This document shows, piece after piece, positions 8,178 to 14,686 of a stretch of 15,558 nucleotides of DNA. The DNA is taken from the NCBI GenBank assembly GCA_964521105.1, contig CAZFPO010000065.1, positions 1 to 15,558 on the forward strand, given 5' to 3'. Position 1 is the first letter of the stretch, and each line of letters starts with the position of its first letter. A model generated the notes under the pieces. That model ran no database searches and was not told the DNA's origin. It was given only the letters and a program-made list of their open reading frames with translations. A program made the translations under genes and the position numbers. The DNA comes from JAQUGA01 sp964521105. GTDB taxonomy: Bacteria > Bacteroidota > Bacteroidia > Bacteroidales > WCHB1-69.

Positions 8178-8213
8178 AAAGAAAACAGACGGGTAATTCC
8201 GTCTGTTTTCTTT
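8178..8213 (+). terminator. Intrinsic terminator after frag2
   Basis: A perfect 15-bp stem, AAAGAAAACAGACGG (8178-8192) with CCGTCTGTTTTCTTT (8199-8213), has a 6-nt loop. It begins four bases after the frag2 stop. The A/T-rich base of the stem supplies the T-tract, and the reverse complement looks the same, so it could stop transcription from either side. Confidence 0.8.
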
Positions 8214-8220
8214 ATCTTTG
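8213..8220 (+). promoter_or_regulatory. Putative -7 box for B3
   Basis: TATCTTTG fits the Bacteroidetes -7 consensus and starts at the last base of the preceding terminator stem. It lies 16 nt before the B3 start codon at 8237, so the leader would be about 10 nt. No TTG is seen at -33, because that position falls inside the hairpin. The call is tentative. Confidence 0.4.
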
Positions 8221-8236
8221 TCAAATTACTACTCAT

Positions 8237-9499
8237 ATGAGAAAGATTATTTTTATTTTTTATTTTATTTTACTTTATCAATATTCTTTTGCTCAAAACT
8301 TAGTGCTAAGTGCTAGTTTTGAAAACCCAACTAATTGTCCCAATAACCAAGATCAAATTACTCTTTTATCTGGATGTTTCCCGATCATTACTCCCAATAT
8401 TTTTAACTCCTGTGCCGACTCTCTTTTTATGGGATGCGCATGTGTTCCAAGTAATTTTTTTGGCAGTCAATATCCCCGAACGGGACAAGGATATAGTGGT
8501 GGAGGTTTTGCAAATTTTGGAATTGATATGAATGATTCATTAATTCATGATTCTACATGGGTTTTTATGGAATTATTAGGCATGACACTAAAATCTAAGT
8601 TAACTCCAAATAAATCCTACTGTGCAAGCTTCTTTGTCTCCTTAGCTAATCGGTTATCAAATATTGCAATTGACGGAATATCCATGTTAATAATAAGTGA
8701 TTCTATTCCAGATCTTCATTGGGAGCCCACATTAGAATCAGTATTAATACAATTTCCGAAAATGGAACATCCCCAAATTAATAACCCATCAGGTAATATT
8801 ATTGATGACACTATTAAATGGATAAAAATTGAAGGGGTATTTATCGCACAGGGTGACGAAAAATTTCTTTATATCGGGAATTTTAAACGTTTAAAAGATA
8901 TCCATTGGAAGATAGTGCCATACACTGATCATTTAGCTGGTTGTGCCTCTTATTATTACATCGATGATGTAACGGTTTATCCCTGTGATGCACCGGTTTA
9001 TTTTGCCGATGCAGGAAAAGACACGTGTATTTCGTCGGGAGAGAGTGTGGTTTTAGGAAGCCCGGGCAGAGAAGAATATTTATATTGGTGGTCGGATGGG
9101 AAACGTGGAATCGGGAATAGCGGAAGCATAACAGTAAGCCCGACACAAACAACCACGTACTATTTGGTGCAAAAAGATTTTAAATTTGATGAAACCCGAG
9201 ATAGTGTAACTGTTAGGGTTGGAAATTGTAATGGAAATCCCGATTACAGCGGTGAAAGCTTTCAAATTTATCCCAATCCCAACGATGGTAATTTTCAGGT
9301 TCGATTTAACAGACTCGTTCCCGAAGATGCAATACTACAATTGTTTGACATGCTCGGCAGGCAAATTGGCGAATATTTGTTAACTGGCAATGGAAATATT
9401 GCATCACTCCGAATTGAAGTGTCAAAATCACTTTATTATGCAAAAGTAGTAGCTCCTGACTTTCAAACAAAAAGTGTAAAAATTGTGATTTTGAAATAA
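8237..9499 (+). CDS. T9SS-secreted NPSFE-domain protein (B3)
   Basis: The 420-residue product has a signal peptide MRKIIFIFYFILLYQYSFA followed by QNLVLSASFENPTNCP. Its jelly-roll-like domain is the most divergent of the three: it has an extra Cys-rich stretch (FNSCADSLFMGCACVP) and a glycine-rich TGQGYSGGGFANFG. It keeps the closing block IEGVFIAQGDEKFLYIGNF and YYYIDDVTVYPCDAPVYF. The Ig-like domain reads WWSDGKRGIGNSGSITVSP, unlike the NGNTGDTISRQ version of B1/B2. The linker VGNCNGNPDYSG matches B1, and the type A sorting domain matches B2 almost base for base. Last gene of the block; no frag-type ORF follows. The role at the cell surface is unknown. Confidence 0.88.
   Translation: MRKIIFIFYFILLYQYSFAQNLVLSASFENPTNCPNNQDQITLLSGCFPIITPNIFNSCADSLFMGCACVPSNFFGSQYPRTGQGYSGGGFANFGIDMNDSLIHDSTWVFMELLGMTLKSKLTPNKSYCASFFVSLANRLSNIAIDGISMLIISDSIPDLHWEPTLESVLIQFPKMEHPQINNPSGNIIDDTIKWIKIEGVFIAQGDEKFLYIGNFKRLKDIHWKIVPYTDHLAGCASYYYIDDVTVYPCDAPVYFADAGKDTCISSGESVVLGSPGREEYLYWWSDGKRGIGNSGSITVSPTQTTTYYLVQKDFKFDETRDSVTVRVGNCNGNPDYSGESFQIYPNPNDGNFQVRFNRLVPEDAILQLFDMLGRQIGEYLLTGNGNIASLRIEVSKSLYYAKVVAPDFQTKSVKIVILK
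9269..9490 (+). repeat. 222-bp near-identical sorting-domain segment, B3 copy
   Basis: Partner of 7465-7686 in B2. Differences cluster in one short stretch (about nt 9399-9422, around SLRIEVSK), and the rest is almost unchanged. Confidence 0.8.
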
Positions 9500-9549
9500 T
9501 TTTTTTGTTGAAAAAACAATCTTCATCCAAGCAAATGGATAAATTTATA

Positions 9550-9557
9550 TATTTTTG
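9550..9557 (+). promoter_or_regulatory. Possible -7 box upstream of the helicase gene
   Basis: TATTTTTG fits TAnnTTTG, but no TTG lies about 19-21 nt upstream. It would give a leader of about 180 nt containing the hairpin at 9650-9689. Weak. Confidence 0.25.
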
Positions 9558-9604
9558 TCCAATTAAGAAATATTGATGAATCAAGAAAAATACTCAACCT
9601 CCAT

Positions 9605-9735
9605 GGAATTTTGTAATATAAACCGCATCTTTTGTGGCTTCTCTTCTTTAAAATTTATTTCCATAGCTACTGCTATGCAAAGAAATTTTGCATCGATTAG
9701 CAACAAAATCTACTATTTTATAAATATAAAATTCC
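9605..9735. repeat. Possible small palindromic (REP/MITE-like) element
   Basis: The segment is bounded by 8-bp inverted ends, GGAATTTT (9605-9612) and AAAATTCC (9728-9735). It contains a long imperfect hairpin: AAAATTT-a-TTT-c-CATAGC (9650-9667) with GCTATG-c-AAA-g-AAATTTT (9672-9689), that is 16 pairs with two mismatches and a TACT loop. No target-site duplication is evident. It could instead be an RNA structure in the helicase leader. It accounts for most of the 243-nt gap between B3 and the helicase gene. Confidence 0.35.
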
Positions 9736-9742
9736 AAAGAGG

Positions 9743-12037
9743 ATGAGTATGGAAAGCAATAATCCTGTAAAATTTGCTGCAGATTTTATTAACCAATCAA
9801 ATCGAAATTTATTTCTGACTGGTAGAGCCGGAACCGGAAAAACGACTTTTTTAAAAGAGTTGCGATTGAGCACGTATAAAAAAACTGTGGTGGTTGCTCC
9901 CACAGGAATTGCAGCCATTAATGCTGGAGGTGTTACCATTCATTCTTTTTTTCAACTTCCATTCGGAAACTTTATTCCTCGCCCTTTTCAAAATTTTGAA
10001 GCACACGGTTTTAAAGTAAATGATCCGGTTTCATTAATTAAAGAACTTCAAATCCGAGATCGAAAACGCACCTTAATTCGTCAACTCGAGCTTTTAATTA
10101 TTGATGAAGTAAGTATGTTACGTGCCGATATCATCGATGCCATGGACGTGGTTTTGCGACACATCCGAAAAAAAACAAATATCCCTTTTGGCGGTGTTCA
10201 GGTGCTTTTTATTGGCGATATGCATCAGCTGCCACCTGTAGTTAAAGAAAACGAATGGCGCTTGTTGAAGAATTACTACGATAGCATGTATTTTTTTGAT
10301 TCTCATGTGCTTAAAAATAATCCACCGATATATATTGAACTCGAAAAAATTTATCGACAACACGACCCAGTGTTTATTTCGATGTTGAACAATGTTCGTG
10401 ATGGTGAAATTACGCAAAGAGATGTGGAACTTTTAAATCAACATTATATTCCCGGATACGAAGCAAAATCCGACGATCATACCATAACCATCACCACACA
10501 TAACCGAAAAGCGGATGAAATAAATCAGCGGTTTCTGTCAAAACTGAAAGGGAAAGAGTTTTATTTTATGGCTGAAGTGTACGATGAATTTCCCGAACAT
10601 CAATATCCAATCGAAGAACGCTTGATATTAAAAGTTGGTGTTCAGGTGATGTTTATTAAAAACGATCCGTCGGGACAGGGTTTATTTTACAATGGAAGAA
10701 TTGGAATCGTTAAAGATTTATCCGACGAACAGATTGAGGTTGAAGTGGAAGGTCAGGATGAGAGCATTATTGTTGAGAAATATGTTTGGGAAAACATCCG
10801 TTTCGAGTTAAATGAACAGAAACAAGAAATTGAGGAAATTATCATCGGCAAATATGTTCACTATCCTTTGAAATTGGCTTGGGCAATAACGGTGCATAAA
10901 AGTCAGGGATTAACCTTCGAGAAAGCCATTCTGGATATTTCCGATTCGTTTGCTACTGGTCAGATTTATGTAGCATTATCGCGATTAACTGGCTTAAAAG
11001 GCTTGGTGTTGAAAAGCCGAATTAATTTCGACAATTTGGTGGTCGATAAAAAAGTAGTCGATTTTTCGGAAACTAAAACTCCAACAGATAATCTGTTGCC
11101 CATTTTGGAAGAGGAACGATTTAATTTTGTCACTCAATTAATCTTGGAAAAATTCTTGTTTTTTCATCTGTATCAGGATATAAAACGACATACAGATATG
11201 TTTGCAGATGCGGAAGAGGGTTTGTTTAAAGACGATTACATCGAGTTCAGCCGTGGCTTGTTCATTAGCATCAAGGAGATGATGGAAGTTTCGGAAAAAT
11301 TCGACAAACAAATTCGAAATTTATCGTGGACTAAAACAAAGCAAAGCTTTGAACGAATTATGGAACGTTGTTTGGCTGCCGACAAATTTTTCTCGACCAA
11401 GTTGATGTATCTGTCCGAGCTGTGTATCGGTCAGCTTAAACGCTGTGCCGAAGACGATGATGAGTCGTTTAGTTACATGGAAGATTTGATGGGTCTTGAA
11501 AAAATGATTTTTGAACAGCTCAAAGGAATTCAGACGTGTGCATATATTTGTCGTTGTATTATCGATCAGTCGCAAATCGATTTGAAAAACATTTACAATA
11601 CCGATTTTGACAAAGATCGCGAAATTAACATTGCTTCCTTGAAAATGATTACTTTTAAGGAAATTAAACGTTTGATGGCAAAAAAGAAGAAATCGAAAAA
11701 GAAATCCGAAGCCAAACCCAAAGAGCCTAAACCGCCAAAAGTGCCGACTAAAGATATTTCATATCAGTATTTTACCGAAGGAAATACCATTGAAGAAATT
11801 GCAACTATTCGCGGATTATCGCCCATTACAATTTTAGGACATTTAATCCCTTTTATTAGTGAAGGTAAAATTGACCCGTTGATGTTTCTTTCTGCCGAAA
11901 AATTGTCTATTATTACCGAGTTAGCTTCTAAAATGGAAGTTACTAATTTAACCTCACTAAAAGAAGTGTTGGGTGATAATTACAGTTTTAATGAAATTAG
12001 AATAGCTTTGGCGACTCTCCCAAGTTCAGGCGAATGA
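9743..12037 (+). CDS. Pif1/RecD-like superfamily 1 helicase with C-terminal HTH
   Basis: The 764-residue protein opens with a Pif1-type ATPase core. Walker A is GRAGTGKTT (residues 27-35), Walker B LLIIDEVSML (117-126), followed by FIGDMHQLPPV. Motif V is AWAITVHKSQG (379-389) and motif VI is QIYVALSR (407-414) with the arginine finger at 414. After a helical middle region comes a lysine-rich linker (KKKKSKKKSEAKPKEPKPPK, near 650). The C-terminal domain (about 670-760: EGNTIEEIATIRGLSPITIL) resembles the helix-turn-helix (HTH_40-type) appended to RecQ/Pif1 helicases of this phylum. The expected role is ATP-driven 5'-3' DNA unwinding in replication or repair, in the cytoplasm. The start at 9743 follows AGAGG; a second in-frame ATG lies at 9749. 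The last codons overlap the next gene by 4 nt. Confidence 0.92.
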   Translation: MSMESNNPVKFAADFINQSNRNLFLTGRAGTGKTTFLKELRLSTYKKTVVVAPTGIAAINAGGVTIHSFFQLPFGNFIPRPFQNFEAHGFKVNDPVSLIKELQIRDRKRTLIRQLELLIIDEVSMLRADIIDAMDVVLRHIRKKTNIPFGGVQVLFIGDMHQLPPVVKENEWRLLKNYYDSMYFFDSHVLKNNPPIYIELEKIYRQHDPVFISMLNNVRDGEITQRDVELLNQHYIPGYEAKSDDHTITITTHNRKADEINQRFLSKLKGKEFYFMAEVYDEFPEHQYPIEERLILKVGVQVMFIKNDPSGQGLFYNGRIGIVKDLSDEQIEVEVEGQDESIIVEKYVWENIRFELNEQKQEIEEIIIGKYVHYPLKLAWAITVHKSQGLTFEKAILDISDSFATGQIYVALSRLTGLKGLVLKSRINFDNLVVDKKVVDFSETKTPTDNLLPILEEERFNFVTQLILEKFLFFHLYQDIKRHTDMFADAEEGLFKDDYIEFSRGLFISIKEMMEVSEKFDKQIRNLSWTKTKQSFERIMERCLAADKFFSTKLMYLSELCIGQLKRCAEDDDESFSYMEDLMGLEKMIFEQLKGIQTCAYICRCIIDQSQIDLKNIYNTDFDKDREINIASLKMITFKEIKRLMAKKKKSKKKSEAKPKEPKPPKVPTKDISYQYFTEGNTIEEIATIRGLSPITILGHLIPFISEGKIDPLMFLSAEKLSIITELASKMEVTNLTSLKEVLGDNYSFNEIRIALATLPSSGE

Positions 12038-12300
12038 TATCCGAAACGCATAAATGTCGTCCTGATTGTGGTGCGTGTTGCATCACTCCTTCAATTTCGT
12101 CATTTATACCCGGAATGCCACAAGGAAAATTGTCAGGAGTCCGTTGTATACAACTTGACGACAATCTACTTTGTAAACTCATTGATTCTGTTGAAAGACC
12201 AAAAGTATGCATAAATTTCAATTTCGATCCAATAATTTGCGGAACCTGCCAAAAGGAAGCCATGGAAATAATGGAATGTTTGGAAAAGACTATGGATTAA
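12034..12300 (+). CDS. YkgJ-type cysteine-cluster protein
   Basis: This small 88-residue protein has the CxxxCGACC signature (C8, C12, C15, C16) and further cysteines at 38, 47, 59, 69 and 72, with the ERPKVC block typical of the YkgJ (CxxCxxCC, zinc/iron-chelating) family. The biochemical role of that family is not established; metal or Fe-S binding is inferred from the cysteines. ATGA at 12034-12037 overlaps the helicase stop, so the two are very likely one transcription and translation unit. Its own stop overlaps the stop of the convergent cdaA by 4 nt, with no terminator between them. Confidence 0.85.
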   Translation: MISETHKCRPDCGACCITPSISSFIPGMPQGKLSGVRCIQLDDNLLCKLIDSVERPKVCINFNFDPIICGTCQKEAMEIMECLEKTMD

Positions 12301-13088
12301 ACGTTTTGGGGAAATTCTTGCAACAACAGTGATTTTAATTGCGAGGGTTTTAAATTTCGTTTCAATTTTCCGTCCATACAAATGGAAACATAGCCTGTTT
12401 GCTCGCTAACTATAATCGAAATAGCGTCTGTTTGTTCTGCTAAACCTAAAGCTGAACGATGTCGAAGACCTAATTCGGTAGGTAAATTGGGGTCAGCCGA
12501 AATGGGTAAAATGCATCGAGCAGCTTTTATTCTGTTGTCTAAAATAATCATTGCACCATCGTGTAAAGGACTGTTTTTATAAAAGATATTTTCAATTAAT
12601 TCGGTACTAACCCTAGCATCAATTATTTCACCCGTTTCAATATAATCCGATAAATCATTTTCGCGTGCTATTACAATTAAAGCACCTGTTAGGTTTGTAG
12701 ACATTTTACGACACGATTCAACAATCGAATCGATATTTAGTTGGTCGTGTTGTTGGTCAAACATCTTCCAAAAAATAAACTTTCGTTTTTTTAAAAAATT
12801 TGGTGTGCCAAGCATCAGTAAAAATTTTCTAATTTCGGGTTGGAAAACAACCAAAAGAGCAATAACTCCAACGCTAATAAATTGTCCTAAAATTGCAGAT
12901 AGCAATTCCATTTCAAGTAAATCAACTGCTTTCCATAAAAAGAAAACCGAAATGATTCCTAAAAATATTTTCATAGCAGCTGTACCTTTCAATAATCGGT
13001 ATAGCTGATATAGAAAAAAAGCTACTAAAAGAATATCAATAACATCAATGGCTTTAATCTTTATGAAATCAAAAATAAAAAGCATCAT
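12297..13088 (-). CDS. cdaA: Diadenylate cyclase (c-di-AMP synthase), CdaA type
   Basis: The 263-residue product has three predicted N-terminal membrane helices (about residues 13-33, 39-57 and 63-82). A DAC catalytic domain follows: RENDLSDYIETGEIIDARVS, the DGA motif in SPLHDGAMII (177-179) and the RHR motif in GLRHRSALGL (209-211). These are the nucleotide- and metal-binding motifs of diadenylate cyclases, which condense two ATP to c-di-AMP. The length and topology fit CdaA/DacA rather than DisA. c-di-AMP usually controls potassium/osmolyte transport and envelope homeostasis. It lies 97 nt downstream of folP on the same strand, a pairing common in Bacteroidota (in Firmicutes the partner is cdaR-glmM). 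Two adjacent Met codons make the start 13088 or 13085. Confidence 0.95.
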   Translation of the reverse strand: MMLFIFDFIKIKAIDVIDILLVAFFLYQLYRLLKGTAAMKIFLGIISVFFLWKAVDLLEMELLSAILGQFISVGVIALLVVFQPEIRKFLLMLGTPNFLKKRKFIFWKMFDQQHDQLNIDSIVESCRKMSTNLTGALIVIARENDLSDYIETGEIIDARVSTELIENIFYKNSPLHDGAMIILDNRIKAARCILPISADPNLPTELGLRHRSALGLAEQTDAISIIVSEQTGYVSICMDGKLKRNLKPSQLKSLLLQEFPQNV

Positions 13089-13113
13089 ACTTAAATTTTG
13101 TCAATTTATGTTG

Positions 13114-13121
13114 CAAACCTA
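13114..13121 (-). promoter_or_regulatory. Possible internal -7 box for cdaA
   Basis: On the minus strand this reads TAGGTTTG, a TAnnTTTG match 25 nt upstream of the cdaA start. No TTG is found at -33. It may give cdaA some transcription independent of folP. Confidence 0.3.
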
Positions 13122-13185
13122 ATATAAAAAATCGAGATTTTTAAAGTAATAGTAGTTAATAAAGCTAAACAGTGATGTTAAATAA

Positions 13186-14016
13186 TCATTTATTAAGAAG
13201 TGCAAAAAGTTTTTTTACTTCAACGGCTTCCTTTACATCATGAACTCTTAAAATAGAAGCTCCATTTTGTAATGCAATTAAATTTAATACAATTGTGCCC
13301 GTTAATGCGTTTTCGGGAGTGGTGTTTAAGGGTTTGTAAATCATTGATTTTCGGGAAAGTCCAGCTAAAATTGGAGTATTTAATTCCGAAAAAAATGATA
13401 AATTTTTAAGGATATGAAACCCTTGTTCTGGGGTTTTTCCAAAACCAAAACCTGGGTCAATAATAACATCTTTTACTCCAAGTGAATAGAGTTTTTGAAT
13501 CTGTTTTCCAAAAAACTGACTAATATTACATAAAATGTTATCGTATTGAGTTTTTTGTTGCATAACTTTGGGCTTTCCTGTAGTGTGCATTAAAATGTAT
13601 GGCACTTTAATTTTGGCTATAGTTTTAAACATGTTTTCGTCAAAAGTGCCCCCCGAAATGTCGTTAATTATATTTGCCCCATGTTCGTATGCTATTCTAG
13701 CTACTTCCGAGCGATAAGTATCAATCGAAAAAATTGCATCTGGATATTTTTTTCGTAACTCAATTAAAGCAGGCAGTAGTCTGTTAAGTTCTTCTTCTTC
13801 ACTTATTTCTTCAACTCCATGTCGCGTAGACATAGCCCCAATATCAATTATGTTAGCCCCATTTTCAAGCATTTTCGATGTTCCTTCAAGAGCATCAATA
13901 AGTTTGTTTTTTCTTGATTTTGCATAAAAAGAATCGGGGGTTAAATTTAAAATACCCATTATTTTGGGCTCGTCAAAATTTAATAGTGTTCCATTACAGT
14001 TGATACTATGAATCAT
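13186..14016 (-). CDS. folP: Dihydropteroate synthase
   Basis: The 276-residue protein has all DHPS landmarks: GILNLTPDSF (21-30), the substrate loop DIGAMSTRHG (58-67), SIDTYR (97-102), NDISGG (118-123), DPGFGFGKT (187-195), GLSRKS with the pterin/sulfonamide-site Lys 223, and RVHD (257-260). It condenses p-aminobenzoate with 6-hydroxymethyl-dihydropterin pyrophosphate in folate synthesis and is the sulfonamide target. The loop carries His at position 66 where most DHPS proteins have Pro (STRPG). The length is normal. It is first in a likely folP-cdaA transcription unit and divergent from the DUF1599 gene. Confidence 0.96.
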   Translation of the reverse strand: MIHSINCNGTLLNFDEPKIMGILNLTPDSFYAKSRKNKLIDALEGTSKMLENGANIIDIGAMSTRHGVEEISEEEELNRLLPALIELRKKYPDAIFSIDTYRSEVARIAYEHGANIINDISGGTFDENMFKTIAKIKVPYILMHTTGKPKVMQQKTQYDNILCNISQFFGKQIQKLYSLGVKDVIIDPGFGFGKTPEQGFHILKNLSFFSELNTPILAGLSRKSMIYKPLNTTPENALTGTIVLNLIALQNGASILRVHDVKEAVEVKKLFALLNK

Positions 14017-14030
14017 TGCTTAGTTTTTTA

Positions 14031-14062
14031 CAAAAGTAAGATTTTTTTAGATTTTTTAGCAA
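14031..14062 (-). promoter_or_regulatory. Promoter for folP-cdaA
   Basis: On the minus strand a TTG (14062-14060) is followed after 21 nt by TACTTTTG (14038-14031), a good match to the Bacteroidetes promoter pattern. Transcription would start about 9 nt before the folP ATG, giving a very short leader. Confidence 0.5.
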
Positions 14063-14127
14063 CATCATAACAGCCACGTCATAGAATTTTTATAACTTTA
14101 TCCAAAATTTTAATAGAAAATCAGCTT

Positions 14128-14676
14128 ATGTCAAATACTTCAAGCGAATACTCTCAAATCATCGACCTGTGTAAGAATACTTTTGAAAATAAAATGAAGG
14201 ATTATGGTACGGCATGGCGAATATTAAGAACACCTTCGCTTACCGACCAAATATATATTAAAGCTCAGCGTATTAGAAGTATTCAAGAAAAAGGATTTTC
14301 AAAAGTAGACGAAGGTATAATTCCCGAATTTATTGGCATCATAAATTATTCTATCATGGCTTTAATTCAATTAGAATTAGGGGTTGCGGATGCCGAAAAT
14401 GCTGAAATAAACAATAAAGAAGTAAGCTCGCTATTTATTCATCATTTTAATGCATGCAAACAACTCATGGAAAATAAAAACCACGATTACGACGAAGCAT
14501 GGCGTAATATGAGAGTGAGTTCTCTAACGGATATTATTTTGATGAAAATTTTAAGAATTAAACAAATTGAGGATAATTCCGGAAAAACTATCGTGTCGGA
14601 AGGCTTAGACGCAAATTATAGCGACATGATTAACTATGCAGTTTTTGCATTAATTAAATTAACTTGTAACACTTAA
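14128..14676 (+). CDS. DUF1599 protein with tandem duplicated domain
   Basis: The 182-residue protein consists of two copies of the same ~70-residue helical unit. Residues about 15-82 read KMKDYGTAWRILRTPSLTDQ ... IINYSIMALIQLE; residues about 110-178 read KNHDYDEAWRNMRVSSLTDI ... MINYAVFALIKL. The H/K-DYxxAWR and SLTDxIxxKxxRI elements recur in both. This matches DUF1599, a Bacteroidota family of unknown biochemical function. The helical DYxxAW pattern recalls nucleotide-binding MazG-like or phage nucleotide-modification proteins, but that is speculative. The next gene starts 10 nt downstream, so the two are probably co-transcribed. A weak TAACTTTA at 14093-14100 is the only promoter-like site upstream. 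Confidence 0.85.
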   Translation: MSNTSSEYSQIIDLCKNTFENKMKDYGTAWRILRTPSLTDQIYIKAQRIRSIQEKGFSKVDEGIIPEFIGIINYSIMALIQLELGVADAENAEINNKEVSSLFIHHFNACKQLMENKNHDYDEAWRNMRVSSLTDIILMKILRIKQIEDNSGKTIVSEGLDANYSDMINYAVFALIKLTCNT

Positions 14677-14686
14677 ATTATTTATT

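Noticed and set aside
642..9499. CRISPR array or classic insertion sequence as the cause of the repeats
   Set aside because: There are no short evenly spaced repeats, no transposase or integrase ORF and no terminal inverted repeats around the block. The repeats are coding paralogues.
9501..9520. Terminator after B3 (TTGTT-GAAAA-AACAA)
   Set aside because: It has a 5-bp A/T-rich stem and no T-tract after it, unlike the strong hairpins elsewhere in the block.
8883..9584. Minus-strand ORFs inside B3, and similar antisense ORFs elsewhere
   Set aside because: They lie opposite well-supported coding sequence, lack recognisable domains and overlap one another in different frames.
9576..9746. 56-codon ORF before the helicase as a definite gene
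   Set aside because: The sequence has no recognisable motif, overlaps a palindromic segment and could be open by chance. It is reported only as a finding.
13126..13143. Terminator between folP and cdaA (AAAATCGAGATTTT)
   Set aside because: The stem is only a few A-T pairs with no G/C-rich core, too weak to call.
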